A DNA stretch of 64,000 nucleotides, taken from positions 264,028-328,027 of the forward strand of contig NW_026251416.1 in assembly GCF_025118155.1 (NCBI RefSeq), read 5' to 3'. Below are positions 23,409 to 35,775 of the stretch, in pieces. A model generated the notes under the pieces. The model was not told the DNA's origin. It worked only from the letters and a program-made list of their open reading frames with translations, and did no database searches. The translations under genes and the position numbers were made by a program. Each line of letters begins with the position of its first letter. Positions within the stretch are counted from its first letter, which is position 1. The stretch comes from Cokeromyces recurvatus (lineage: Eukaryota > Mucoromycota > Mucoromycetes > Mucorales > Mucoraceae).

Positions 23409-25436
23409 ATGGCTTTCTTTGTTCGACCTTCCAAGTATCGCCATGTTTATGGTACTTGTGCTAAAAGAGATTTTTGTTATGATAACCTTCGTGTAAGCAC
23501 AAATGCTTGGGATACTAACATGTTGAAAGCTAATCCTGTAAGTTTCAGATGTGTATATAAATATATATTGTTTTTAAATAAAAATAAATGAATAACGAAC
23601 ATGTCTTTTGTGTGTGTGTGTTTAGCGTTTCATTTCTATCAACTGGCAATCCGCTGGTGGTGGTACTTTTGCTGTTATTCCTCATGAACAAGTTGGTAAG
23701 CTATACTGATTATATATATATAAAAGAGAGAGGGAGGAAGGAAGGGAGAAAGGGGATTTAATATAAGTAATAAGGAGGCAAAAAAAAAAAAAAAAGGCGG
23801 GAAGAGGAGAGGAAAAAAAATAAAATAAACGCGCCGGCACGTACTAATTATATTTCTTAAAATAGGCAAATTACCAGATAATTATCCTCTTTTCCGTGGA
23901 CATACAGGTCCTGTCCTCGATACTGATTTTAATCCTTTTAACGATTATGTGATTGCTTCTGGATCTGAAGATAGTAAAATTATGATTTGGGATATTCCTG
24001 AACAATATGCTGAAGACCAAGAAGAAATCAATCCTGTTTTAAAACTATCTGGTCATAGTCGGTAATAGATAGAAATAGATATAGATATAGATCATGTATA
24101 CTCATACTATTATTATTATTATTATTAGTAAGGTGGGGCACGTGCTTTTCCATCCTGTAGCAGAAAATGTCTTGGCCTCAGCTAGTACAGATTTAACCAT
24201 CAAGTTATGGGATATTGAAAAGGGAGTTGAAAAGCAGGAAATTACAGGTCATACTGAATTGATTCAATCCATGGCATGGAATTATAATGGTTCCTTGATG
24301 GCTACTACATGTCGAGATAAAAAGTTACGTGTCTTTGATGTTCGTTCAAACCAGATCGTACAAGAAGGTGCAGGACATCAAGGTATTAAGGGTTCCCGTG
24401 TTGTTTGGCTTGGTGATACAGACCGTCTTGCTACCACTGGCTTTTCTCGTATGAGTGATCGTCAATTGAATCTTTGGAACGCTACCGACTTGTCCAAACC
24501 TATCAAATCTGAATTTTTAGATACTTCCTCTGGTGTTATTATGCCATTTTATGATCCTGATACAAAGATTTTGTTCCTTGCTGGTAAAGGGTAAAGTGAT
24601 CCTTTTTTTTTTTTTGGAAGAAAAAAAAAATAGCGTTAAATCCATTTATTAACTTGTAAATCTCTCTTAGTGATGGTAATATTCGTTATTATGAATATGA
24701 TAATGATGCTTTGCATTTCCTTTCTGAGTTCAAAACAATTGAACCTCAACGAGGTATGGGTTTCTTACCTAAACGTGCTGTCCATGCAAATGAATGTGAA
24801 ATTGCTAGAGCTTATAAGGTTGGCATATCATTAATTGAACCTATCTCATTCACTGTTCCTAGAAAGGTAAAGATCATAAATCTAATTTTTGTCAAGGAAT
24901 TCTTCTCATTTTTATATATATGTTATGTTTGATAGTCAGATGCATTCCAGTCAGATATTTATCCTCCTTGTATTAGTGACGAACCTGCACTTACAGCTGA
25001 TGAATGGTTTGAGGGTAAAGACGCTAATCCCAAACTAAAAGATCTTGAAGCAGGATTTGTTGCAAAGAGTAAAAAGGAGTTTGTACCTTCAGCACCTGTT
25101 GAAGAAGTAAAAGCATCCTCTTCTACTATTGAAAAGAATGTAAGTTTATTTGTTTTATGTTATATATATATATATATATATATATTGAATCGTTTTATAT
25201 TTATTTATTTTTTATAAATATAGTCTGCTGAAAAATCAACAGAGGAACTTACAAAAGAGAATGAAGACTTAAAGAATCAGTTGGCACTAAAGGATACAAA
25301 GATTCGTGTTCTTCAAATTGAACTTGATAAACTTCGTACAGAATTAGCAGAGATGACTTTGGCAAAGAAAAATGAAGAACTAAAAACAGAAAAACTTGAG
25401 GAATTACCTCATTCTGAAAATGCCTTGACTGAATAA
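23409..25436 (+). CDS. Coronin (actin-binding WD40 protein)
   Basis: Exons 23409-23537, 23626-23695, 23866-24061, 24129-24590, 24671-24866, 24936-25139 and 25224-25436 give 489 residues. The N-terminus (VRPSKYRHVYGTCAKRD, then NWQSAGGGTFAVIP) is the coronin signature, followed by WD repeats (GSEDSKIMIWDIPE, STDLTIKLWDIEKG, CRDKKLRVFDVRS, RQLNLWNATD) and the coronin-specific block PRKSDAFQSDIYPP. A Lys/Glu linker leads to a C-terminal coiled coil (LKNQLALKDTKIRVLQIEL) for oligomerisation. Coronins bind F-actin and regulate Arp2/3 and cofilin at cortical patches. The usual variable unique region is short, so this is a minimal single-propeller coronin. Confidence 0.95.
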
Positions 25437-25753
25437 GCTTATTGTATTGTTATTATATTATTCTTTATTTCTTTTCCTTTTCTTAAAGGGCTTCTCTCTC
25501 TCTTTCCCCTCCCCTCTCTGTTTTATATATACATATACAAATATATAAATATATAAAAGAAACCCCCCATTAATAACTGTATATCTATATTTTTTATCTC
25601 ATAAAGATATACATCATTGAAAAAATATATATAATATGACATGTTTTATCTTTTAATACTGTTATATATTTATAGTTGGAGTAATACTGAGCAAATGGTT
25701 TCCATAATTAAATACATATAGTGTAGAAGTCAACGGTATTAGAAATAATTCAT
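25437..25753. other. Convergent 3' flank between coronin and the F-box gene
   Basis: About 0.3 kb of AT-rich DNA with a CT-rich stretch (about 25490-25520) and AATAAA-like signals for both convergent genes. Nothing else seen. Confidence 0.5.
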
Positions 25754-26938
25754 TTAAGGTAAACTTTTTAAAATAAATTTAGTCTCTTGACCTTTTTGCA
25801 TTTGAAGCTTATTAAAAAAAAAAGTGAGTTAAATTCAAATACATATGTATATACAAAAAGACCATAAACTTACTCTTTGATTGCTTCCTCCAAAGTGAAT
25901 GTTCAAGTTGACAATAGCAATATCTTCTATAAAAGGCACAAGATGATGTTGAATAAATTGATACATAGTGGTAGGTGTTTGCTGTAGTTGGAAAGGTGCG
26001 ATGCCTTTAGAAACATAGAGCTCAAAATGATGTAGTCTTTTACATTTAGCTATGATATACCGTAATGTATTTATATGTAATGAAACTGTACTTAATACAA
26101 CTCGTTCAAGTGAATTACTATTTGTTATCCTCTTTTCTTTTAAATCAGTATCTGATACCATGCAAATCTCAAATGTTTTTTTACTGATAAAACTGAATGT
26201 CTTCAATTCTTTATTACTTTCAATCAGCTCTACAAAATGAACAGATTCCTTCTTCCATACTTTATTGGCTCTTATTTTTAAGTGGTGTAAATGCGGGAAT
26301 AACTTGGTAAATGCATCCAGTCTTCCAAAATCAGTGACTATCACCTTGCATAATGTATTTTTATTAATTTCAAGTTGTGTTATATTGTCTTTTATATTTA
26401 AAATGGTATCCAAATAGAATTTAGCTGTCCTTTTTGAACATCTTCCTAATCCAGGTGCGTCCAGTCTTTGCAAGTTTTTTAAATAACAAGTGTTATCTCT
26501 GACTATTGTGAAATACGTAATAAAGCAATCATCTTTTCGAGCACTCACTGACAGGTGATTTAGATTTGAGCAAAGCTTAAAAATAGCTGGCAAATTTTTA
26601 TAAAGATGAGAATATTCAGTACGAAGATTAAGATCAGGTTGCGCTTTGCTGAGTTGTGATGATGATTCTTCGTTGACTTGTAAACCGTTAATCTCAAAAC
26701 ACCAAGAAGAGTCCCTTTGAAGAGAACTACAAAAGTCATTGATAGCGTCAATAGAGGAAAGTTTAACCATTCTGTTCGGAAAGATAGAGCGAATTGCTTT
26801 ATACAAATGTTTGCATGTTAACTTGAGAGATGCTTTAGTTTCTCTCCTTTCCTTTTCAGGTATATAAAGTAAGATTTTAATTAAAACACAGTTGGATATG
26901 TTATTCATGAGGAGAGAGAGAGAGAGAGAAAAAGGCAT
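25754..26938 (-). CDS. F-box protein with leucine-rich C-terminal region
   Basis: Two exons (26938-25874 and 25807-25754) give up to 372 residues. Near the N-terminus ISNCVLIKILLYIPEKERRE, then LKLTCKHLYKAIRSIFP, has the spacing of an F-box, the Skp1-binding motif of SCF ubiquitin ligases. The rest is a series of about 25-residue Leu/Ile-rich units (LCSNLNHLSVSA, LKNLQRLDAPGLG, FPHLHHLKIRA, NKELKTFSFIS, SLERVVLSTVSL) resembling irregular leucine-rich repeats. Many fungi have large families of such proteins; the substrate is unknown. The first ten residues come from a CT microsatellite. The second in-frame ATG (26908; MNNISNCV) is an equally good start, giving 362 residues. Confidence 0.72.
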
Positions 26939-27388
26939 TATTATTATTATTATTATTATTTACATGCTTATTACTTGTGTTATAGTTTTGTGACTATGAG
27001 TGTCGTTACTAATGCAAAACTACAGGCCAATTCAATTGCCCTGTATACAAAAAAAAAAAAAAAAAAAAAGTAAAGACATGAGTAGAAAACTATTTGCTTA
27101 ATAGGAATTATTATTAAATCTTTCTTCTGCACTAATGTTGAAAGTATCGTATTTATTCAATGGAAATTATACAGGAAAATACATCAAAAGAGGAAGGCAT
27201 TGCTTATAGACGCTATCCTTATTAAATCATGGTATATCAAAGTCTTGTATTAAGACAAATCTATTTTATGCTATCTCTAAACTTATTATATAATATTTTA
27301 TTTTTTTTTTATTTTTTATTTTTTTTTTTGTTTTCTTTTGCTTTTTATTTCTTTCTTTTTTTATTTTTTTTTTGTTTCGTTGTATGAT
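26939..27388. other. Spacer between F-box gene and focadhesin-like gene, with a possible tiny gene
   Basis: Contains an ATT triplet run (26937-26960), an A run (about 27049-27069) and, before the focadhesin start, a T-rich tract (27300-27375). A plus-strand ATG at 26996 opens MSVVTNAKLQANSIAL, followed by a GTATAC donor-like site. Possible acceptors at 27144 or 27173 would continue in frame for another 17-36 codons. The encoded peptide is unknown to me and may be chance. Confidence 0.35.
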
Positions 27389-28483
27389 ATGACAGATAGT
27401 ATCGTCGATCATCGATTTGTACAAGTCTATAACGCCTATGAAAATATAGCATCGTCTAATTTGGATAATCAATTTTGGTCATTTCTCAAGAACTGTTCTA
27501 CGATTGCTGCATCCCATATATGTGAAAAAATAGTGCTTAACCAAGATCATCCATCACAATTCATTCAAGGTATCCAAAATCTTATCTTGACGTGCACTGA
27601 TCATTCAACCAAACTCGATGTTCTCTTACATACTTTAACTCGTCTACTACTTGCCAATTCCTCATCAACTAAAAAAGAATTTCAATTTCACCATGTTAAT
27701 AAACCTATCCATCCATTCATCGTCATCTTGCGTGAAAAACCCGATTTATATTTTACAGTTTTAGAAGAAATCGAATACTTTTTAGAACATAGTGAAACAA
27801 TAGTTAGCTTGAAGCCAGTATTTAAATCCATATTTTTAGTGGATATAAATTTATCAAGTAGTGCTCTTTTGAACCGTTTAATGACAATCCGTAACGCTGA
27901 GATTGATCAAGCCTTGTCCGAGATTCTTTTTATGTACCCGCTTTATAATGATCACCAACGTTATCTTGAGCTTGTGGACTTCTTTATGACTTTTAATTCA
28001 CCTGATGTCTTGTTGTATCATGTCCTGGATCGTCTTTTGACGACATTTGATATCACCTATTGTCCTTTATATGCATATTTAACGCGTCTTCAACAATTGA
28101 TAAATAGTGTTGAACAAGATGAAGTCACGTATGATCTTGTCTGGGCAGCTCTTTCTTATCTTCTTGTTAGAGTTGACACTGTAAAGGCACAATGCATGAT
28201 TATTGACTTGATGAAATCCTTATTTAACAAGCAGGATGCAATTGTACTTCGTATTGCTTATTTACCATTATACCAAGTTTTGTCAGAGCTAAATGATAGA
28301 CATATAAAGACAAATGAAGAATTATGCAAACTAAAGCAAGACCTGTTAGATATGATTACTTACCTCGATCATTCTACTATTACTAATCTAACTACTGATG
28401 ATAGTCAATATAAATTAGAACAAGTGAGTGCACACATTATCTACCATATAACAAAAAAAAAAAACTTTTTTTGTCTTTTCTAA

Positions 28484-28528
<45 letters not shown>

Positions 28529-31500
28529 TTAAGGAATATAGCAAAAAAGTACAAAATAGTTGGGTTATTAGGTCATTTCTTTGTTTATTTAAATGGCTTA
28601 TATACCCATCAAGCGCCTATTAAACCTAATAACGATACTGATCTTATACTCTCCGTATTATTCACTACTCCTTTAATAGATGGCTCATTAAAATATTATT
28701 CAGATCTTACTCAGTTTGTCAATAGGTTATCACCTCGATACAATTATAAGTTTCCTTTCTTACTCTTCCTTCTTTACAAGTTACGTTCATCCAATGCTGA
28801 ACTTACAGTGCTTCTCTTCCGAGATCTTATTCCTTCTTTAGCAGATCCTAAAGATACTACGATTACATCTAAAATTTTACAACTGATCTTGTCTACACAA
28901 CAGCAATCCAATATGATGTCTGTATTGGGTATTAAAGCCTTAGCTCATCTTTTCCAAATTCATCCTCGTGTTTGGCAGGAGTTGAAACGTATCTTGACTG
29001 ATTGGGTATCTCAACGTAAAGCAGCCTCTGTAGACCGTTTCATGAACCTTACCTCTTCTAAAACTCAATTATCGATCAAATTAGAATTAGCTATTCTAAC
29101 AACGATGCGTGATGTGTGTCGAGACCAACCACGTCTTTGCTGTCCTGATATTCTCCCTCTCGTTATCTCCCTCTTACAGACCTGTAGAGACTTGAGCTCA
29201 GCTTCACTCACTCTTCTCATGACGACGATCAATCATTGTATCAAGGCTGGCTTTGCAGAGCCTAGATCCATCTGGACCATTGCTGTCATGTATTTAGCTC
29301 AATCAACAGGGAAACAATGGATGACACGTCAATTATGCGACTTTTACTCCATTGTAGGACGTAAAGAAGATATATCAGAAGCCTTTTTACAATTTAAATC
29401 GACTGTATTGAAGGATTATCTGTTGCCTCTTTTGTCAGATGAGGAAGCAGCTGAGTATGCCATCAAGTCCCTAGCTGAATTCCCTGCTCAGGATATCATG
29501 AGTGTTCTACCTGAAAAGGCACCCGAATGTGTTCAAATTCTGAGCGAATTTACGAAGGGTGGTGACCTCGTATTAGCTAAACTCATGTCAAATGAACTTG
29601 ATCATATGCGACGTGGCTTGTTTAAACAACAAGACACTGTGAAGACTCATACTACAGAAGATATTGGAAGACAATTATTAGAGGTTTGGGAAACCGGACG
29701 AGTCCCCCCTGGTTTAAGATCAGGCTATACAATGGCAGTCTTACAGGCCGTTCATCAAGAACCCAAATGGTATCGTTTTATGGTGACGGCCTTTACAGAT
29801 GTTACCTTGACGGATCATTTATTATTACGTCTATCGAGTATTGATATGTGGGAGTCCTTTTTTAGACGAAATGCGTTAGAGGAGTTCAAGAAGGATGAAG
29901 AACAAGTAGCGAATTTAGTAAAGGATTTAATGGTAAGGTTAGAAAAGAGTACGATTCCAGGTGTGACATGTAATATTATGCTCGCGATAACAGGTAATAT
30001 ATGTATATAGTTATGAAAAAAAAAAAACTCACATAGGAAGATGATATGGATAGGTCTTATCAACGTGTTACGTACTTGGTCACCCTCATTTGCTACATCT
30101 TATGCAAATGATATGATACAAACTCTTTTAAAAAATTATATTAATTTATCTAGTTCAGCTTTATCTCATTCAGCTCATTTGATGAGTGAGGAAGTCCAGT
30201 TTGCAGCTCGATTTTCATTAGCCTATTTAGCGAAAGATCAAGATATGATACAACCCATCTTGTTCGATAAAACAAATCAAAAGATGCCACGCAATATTGA
30301 TACAGCCCTTGATTTAATTCAATTTGCAAATGGATATACAGCAGGACGTTTTAAGATCACAGATGAATTAAAGACCTTATCTGATGATAGTCGTGCGATA
30401 GGTCTCTTGATGGGTCTTGCTGCAGCAGATCCATTAAATAAGGAGAGTATTCAATTTGCCGCTGATCAACTTGGAAAGTATCTTGAAGGCCAAGTCGTTC
30501 AAAAGGGATTTATATTTGGTTCTACCTGGGTTTGTGCAGCAGCAGTAATAGCAGCAACAATAACAACAACAACAACTATTCATGATCATCATCTCAATGA
30601 AGAGTTATCTCATTTAGTTGAATCAGCCATGACAGCAGCCTCTCAAGACCCCAACTTGGCACAGCATTTTTATCATTTTATTATTCCTTATACGCAAATT
30701 CAATATCATACCTTTGTCTTGAAAAAGGATGAAAGAATATGTGAAGAGGCAATGAAACCCTTATTGTCAAGTATCAACACAGATGATGCAGCAAGCCATT
30801 ATCGTATTGCTAGTTTATTCGGATTAGCTTCCTTAGCGGGTATTCGATACGTCGTGGGTCATGATGTCAATAGAGAACAAACGACTATACCTTCCTGTCG
30901 TCAAAGGGTATTATTGACTCTATCAGACTTGGTCTTTAAGAAAACGATGGGTAATTTAAAAAGTGGACGTGTGGCAGCTGCCATCTATGGTAAAGTCCTT
31001 GAACAATCGATACTTACTACCATGAATCAACAACAACAACAACAACAACATCATCATACAAACGAACCTGCTAATTATAATAGATTAAATCAAAATACAA
31101 GTTATTTGAGGGCTGTCTTTGATCAGCTGGTAAAGTCGACAGATCATACTACCTTGTGGAGGGCACTGATTGCAACACCAGGTCCTTTGCCACCCGTTCA
31201 TTGGCTCCCCTTGTTATCATCCACTTCTAATGACGGCTTGATGTTTGCATCGGTTCATGCAGCGACTTCGATTTCATTATCAGAATACTTGATAATGAAA
31301 GTTGAAACAGAATGGGATGTGAGTGAACAAGTACTGGGCACAGTGTTAGAATTAGGAGGATTACCAAGACTTGAAAAACAGCAACAGCAACAGCAGCAGC
31401 AGCAACGACGTGGTATGAATGCAGTTGTTAAAAGGGTTCAATTTTCTGAAAGTCGAATGCTAGAGCTGATGACGGCTTTAGGAGAAAAGTTTAATGAATT

Positions 31501-32382
31501 TGATCAAGAGAAACAGGTAAAAAAAAAAAAAAATGTATATTAAAAATTAATCCCTTTTTTTTTAATATTCCCTCCCCTTTTCCTTCTTCTTTTTTTTTCT
31601 CTCTTCCTAAAGTCTATTCTGTTGGATACGTTAAGAAATCATTTAGTTTGTAAAGATGAAAGCAAAAAAGCATTCATTGAATCGCTTCAACAAGTCGTTT
31701 ATGAAACAATAACAAAATCACTTTTTGCAAGCGAAAATAAACAAGTGATTTTGTGTAAAGCGATTCAGTGCACTGTAAATCAAACGATGGCATCTATAGA
31801 CGACAAGGATATCAGTTTATTAAATAGAATAGTGGGGCTTTGTGAATGTTATCGTTTGTTGCAACAACAATCAAGTACGACAGTGATGAAACATATTGTA
31901 TCAGCCATGATTGATTTAATATCATCGTCATCTATCCATGCCGATTTCACAGGTTGGAAAGTGATTGCCGAGTTGATTCATGAAGAGCCACCAACAGGCA
32001 TTTTGAATTGGATTCTACGCTGTTTAGATGCCTTTGTAGTCTATCTGACTTCATCCTCTAAAAGAAAATCAATCAAGGAAAGTCTTGAGATAGGATTGCA
32101 TACCATCTTGTCCAATACCATTCTAGTAGATCAAGATATTCGATTTGCAGATACAATTTATCTACTTCACTATTATGTCTATCATACCAGTAACACTAAG
32201 GCAGAACAAGAACAAGTATGTTATTTATTCTCAAAAAAAAAAAAATCATGATTCTAATAAATTTATACATGTTCATTATTTAGATTATCAAGCGTATTTT
32301 CAAGTTATTAGAAACGGCTACAGATGATGATACTGGTTTAATTTATTTCATAAACAAAATTCTTTTAACATTACCCCAATAA
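27389..32382 (+). CDS. Focadhesin / RST1-family large helical-repeat protein
   Basis: Exons 27389-28423, 28529-29993, 30054-31516, 31613-32215 and 32284-32382 give 1554 residues. The whole chain is HEAT/ARM-like alpha-helical, with no catalytic motif, signal peptide or membrane segment. Blocks that match my knowledge of animal focadhesin are PPGLRSGYTMAVLQ (focadhesin PGLKPGLAGGM) and PPVHWLPLLSS (YPPVNWAALLS) near the C-terminus, and the order of helical blocks between them. Focadhesin and its plant relative RST1 bind the Ski complex and link it to cytoplasmic exosome-dependent mRNA decay; that role here is inferred. Two poly-Gln tracts (about 31029-31049 and 31379-31404) are probably species-specific. 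The intron at 28424-28528 ends in a T41 run directly at the acceptor. The third exon start was fixed by matching frame (TGLINVL). Confidence 0.78.
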
Positions 32383-32406
32383 TAAAAAAGAAAACTTTGA
32401 TTATTT

Positions 32407-33795
32407 CTACTCTACTACATGTTCATAAGTTTGCACAGGAATATTTAAAAGACGATACATGTTTGCAATTTTAGCTTCAGTTGATGAATTGACTAGGCTA
32501 ATCACTTTCCTACTCTGATCACTACTACTGCCTAATCTTCCAGTACGACCTGCAATATGTAAAAAGGAGGCAGGAGAGGAAGGAGGACCCCAGAGGAAGA
32601 CATGAGAGAGGTTAGGGATATCGATTCCTCTTGCTGTAAATTCAGTAGCGAGCCATAAACCTTTAGCACCGGGGGTATAATCCTTTAAATCCTTCACGAC
32701 CACCTCTCTTTCAGCCAACTTTGTTTTCACATGTGAGATAGATTGAGTAGTTGGGATAAAGAAGATACCATTCTGTACATGCTCAAGACTCTGCAGGACT
32801 GCCATGCTATCCAGTATCACATCCTCCTCCTCCTCCTTCTCCACCTTCTCCATCATTACGTCTTCTTCTTCTTTTCCCTCTTCCCTTTTAGATCGCATGT
32901 TACGAATGGAGTGCTGAGATAGGACAAGACAATGATGTTGAACGACACGAGAGGGTGATGTCTCCTCATTCGTACAACAACAACCATCAATAAAGACGTG
33001 TTCATCTTTCAAAAGCCAAGATCTTTGCCGGCTTACGAAATGACGAAATGGACGGTTCAAGGTAGCGGAACTCATGACTGTTTGATGTCGTGGTCGCTGT
33101 TGTTGTTGTTGCTGCTGACCGTTAGGATCCCTTACGAGAAGATCCAAGAGGACCTCAGTAGCTTTAGGATGTCTCGCCCGTCTCTCAAAGTCACGTTTAG
33201 GAGCATAACGTTTAGGAAGTCCTAGTGCTTGATCAGCCTCATCGATGATGAGATGATCAAGGGGGCCCAGACGAAGCCCCCTGTTATTACAGAGATCCAA
33301 GAGACAACCTGGTGTGGCAATCACAAGGGATGGTGGCATATGAAGACGAGTGTTGTTGTTGTCGTCGTCGTCGTCGTGATGATAATGACTTGCCAAGATT
33401 TGAAAACGATCTGCGGTCGTGAGCATCTGGAGCCAACGACCGATTTGAAAGGCAAGTTCTTGATTAGGGACGATGAATAATGAACGTCGGTTGACGAGGG
33501 AGGCTAAGGTGGCAACGATGCCCAATGTCTTGCCTGTGCCTGGACGATCTCGTAAAAGGACATCCTTTTGACCAGAGAGGAGTAAAGGAATAAATTGAGT
33601 TTGAGCAAGGGTAGGTTGAAGAATATTAAAGTTTTTTTCAAGTCTTTGACAGATGGAAGCCGAAATACCAAGTTCCTAAATAGTGAAGGACATAGATGAT
33701 GAGTAAGGGAGTTTTTAGTTCAGTGAGAAAAAAAAAACCTTAAATGTAGAATAGTAACATCTTTTTAATAAAATAGGCTTATAACGAACAAACAT
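32407..33795 (-). CDS. DEAD-box RNA helicase, probably mitochondrial (Mrh4-like)
   Basis: Exons 33795-33739 and 33675-32407 give 441 residues. The first exon encodes MFVRYKPILLKRCYYSTF, a basic amphipathic presequence, so a mitochondrial site is likely. Visible motifs: Q motif (ELGIS then QPTLAQTQFIPLL), motif I as RPGTGKT rather than the common AxTGSGKT, PNQELAFQ (Ia), TPGCLLDL (Ib), IIDEADQA (II), SSAT (III), FFIPTTQS (IV), ATEFTARGIDIP (V) and HIAGRTGRLG (VI). Mitochondrial members of this family remodel rRNA during mitoribosome assembly or help intron splicing. The specific ortholog cannot be settled here. An Asp/Asn insert and an Arg/Glu-rich insert enlarge both RecA lobes. Intron 1 uses a weak GTTTTT donor. 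It converges with the focadhesin gene, 24 bp between stops. Confidence 0.85.
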
Positions 33796-34732
33796 GTACA
33801 AAGATTTAATTATAATTAAAGAAAAAAGGAAACGAGTTTATTGATGTAAATAAAAATAAATATATTTATATTTATATTTTTTTTTAAAAAAAAAAGAGAT
33901 AAAGCAAGCCCCAAAAGGTATATTTTCTAATTCTTGAATAATAAGAAAGAAACCTATTCGTTTAAAATATTCGTATTAGCAACTATTATTTTTTTCAAGA
34001 AAGACAAGAATTTTTTTTTTATCGTTGTTTTCAGTGGTAAATAGGCAATAAAGGTTTATCTTCAGCTTAAAAATGCAGAACAGGTCTGTTATGTTTTTCA
34101 TCTTTTTAAACGATAAAAAAAATATCTTGTCTTCTTTTTCTTCTTTGTTATATAATATGTTAATCATACTTGCCTTTTAGTAACTTGTCTATCGAAAGAA
34201 GAAAGGATTAAAAAAAAAAAAAAGAAATTTTTGATTTGAAGGCCCTTTTTAAGTTTTTTTTTTGTAGCAACAAGTCATTTAAAAAAAAAAATTATAGAGA
34301 GGAAAACCAGTCACGCATCTAACATTCAACTCCTACTCCTATTTCGCTGATTGATTATCTTTAAAAAAAAAAAAAAAAAATAGTGAAAGTGTAACAACAT
34401 CATATTTATCAATTAGATAGAAAAAAAAAAAAGAAAAAAAGGTCATACAGGATAATAAACAATTTTATGTCTACTTTATTAAAGACATACTGTCTTTTTC
34501 TTTTTGTTTAAAAATATAAATATGCCTATTTTTTACCTTATTATTTTTTTTTTAGTGTTGCTATTCGGTAACAACGGACATTTAAAAAAAAAACGATTTC
34601 TATAACGTAATAATGATGGGTACATATACATTTATTAGTTTACTTGATTAATGAAATAAAAAAAAAAATAAAATAAAATGAAAACCAGTAAAAATGTAAA
34701 AAAAATATATAATATAATATAATAAAAGTAAA
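33796..34732. other. Spacer, helicase promoter and bZIP 3' flank
   Basis: About 0.9 kb of very AT-rich DNA with A runs (about 34210-34223, 34363-34380, 34422-34434). One 63-codon minus frame (33976-34167) is low-complexity. No feature supported. Confidence 0.5.
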
Positions 34733-35698
34733 TCAAGATCGTGATGAAAGTGCTTTATGAGCTTCGGCTAATTGTTCTTCTAAACATTTGATACGATTTT
34801 CATACGATGATTCTTTTGCTTTAAGATTCGTCTTTTCAGAATCAAGCACAGCTACATGCATAAGTAATCCAGCATTCAACTTTTCAAGTTCTGATACACG
34901 GTTCTCAAGTGCTTCCATCTTTTGTACTTTACGAAGACGTGATCGTCGTGCAGCATCTGTGTTCTTTTGTCGCTTGATAGCTATATCATCCGTAGGATCA
35001 ATATCGTCTAATGTACGTTTCTTGGTAGTAGAGCGACGAGTAGAAAAAGCAGGAGTAGTAGCACTCTTGACAGCAGGAGAGACAGCGGGTGTAGTAGGCA
35101 TCACTGGGGTAGTTGCAGTAGATGATGGTGTGGATAAAGCAGGAGCAGCAATTGCAGCTAAAGCAGCTAAAGCAGCAGGCAAATCAGCAATAAGATGTCT
35201 CATTTGTTGTGTCATATCGACCGGAGTCGTTGTTGACATAACAGGAGGACTAGTGACTACAGGAGTTGATGTAGCAGTAGTAGTAGAAGCAGCATTAGTA
35301 AACAATTCTGTGGGAGGAGAATTCAAAATGGCTGAAACATCCAAATCAACAGCTGGATCAAAGATACAAACAGGAGGTTGTTGTTGCTGCTGCTGCTGTT
35401 GTTGTTGTTGTTGTTGTTGTTGTTCAACCTTAAGGGAAATAGGAGACAAATAGGTATCAAGAGGTGTAGCAATTTCAGGAGAAGAATTACTATAATCTGA
35501 TAAAAAGTCATGTTTGAGCCACTCATCAAACATAGAAGAGTCTGATGTTGTCGGAGGGGTCAAGGCTTGATAAAGTTGAGCAAATACGTCGTCTTGAGTC
35601 ATGTGTGTATTTTTAACAGTATTGATAATAGGAGTAGAAGTAGTAGAGGTAGTAGAGGTAGTAGTAGGAGTAGTAAGAGTAGTAGTGAATACAGACAT
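34733..35698 (-). CDS. bZIP transcription factor of the GCN4/CPC1 class
   Basis: Intronless, 321 residues. The C-terminus carries the bZIP: basic region IKRQKNTDAARRSRLRKVQK with the NTDAARRSR DNA-contact signature of Gcn4/CpcA, then a leucine zipper (MEALENRVSELEKLNAGLL...). The N-terminal half is a Thr/Ser/Pro-rich activation-like region with a 16-residue poly-Gln tract (about 35370-35422) and acidic/aromatic patches (SMFDEWLKHDFLSD), as in Gcn4-type activators. In fungi these factors switch on amino-acid biosynthesis genes under general control. The leader upstream carries several short open frames (see the regulatory entry), as GCN4 and cpc-1 do. Family confidence is high for bZIP, moderate for the GCN4 ortholog. 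Confidence 0.88.
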   Translation of the reverse strand: MSVFTTTLTTPTTTSTTSTTSTPIINTVKNTHMTQDDVFAQLYQALTPPTTSDSSMFDEWLKHDFLSDYSNSSPEIATPLDTYLSPISLKVEQQQQQQQQQQQQQQQPPVCIFDPAVDLDVSAILNSPPTELFTNAASTTTATSTPVVTSPPVMSTTTPVDMTQQMRHLIADLPAALAALAAIAAPALSTPSSTATTPVMPTTPAVSPAVKSATTPAFSTRRSTTKKRTLDDIDPTDDIAIKRQKNTDAARRSRLRKVQKMEALENRVSELEKLNAGLLMHVAVLDSEKTNLKAKESSYENRIKCLEEQLAEAHKALSSRS

Positions 35699-35775
35699 TT
35701 TGTTTTTTTTTTAAAAAAAAAAAGAGGTATTTTTTCTTTTTAGGATTCTAATATAATTCTTGATAATTGATTAAT

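Noticed and set aside
34788..35453. 221-codon plus-strand frame with a poly-Cys run
   Set aside because: Antisense of the bZIP coding sequence; the poly-Cys is the complement of the poly-Gln tract.
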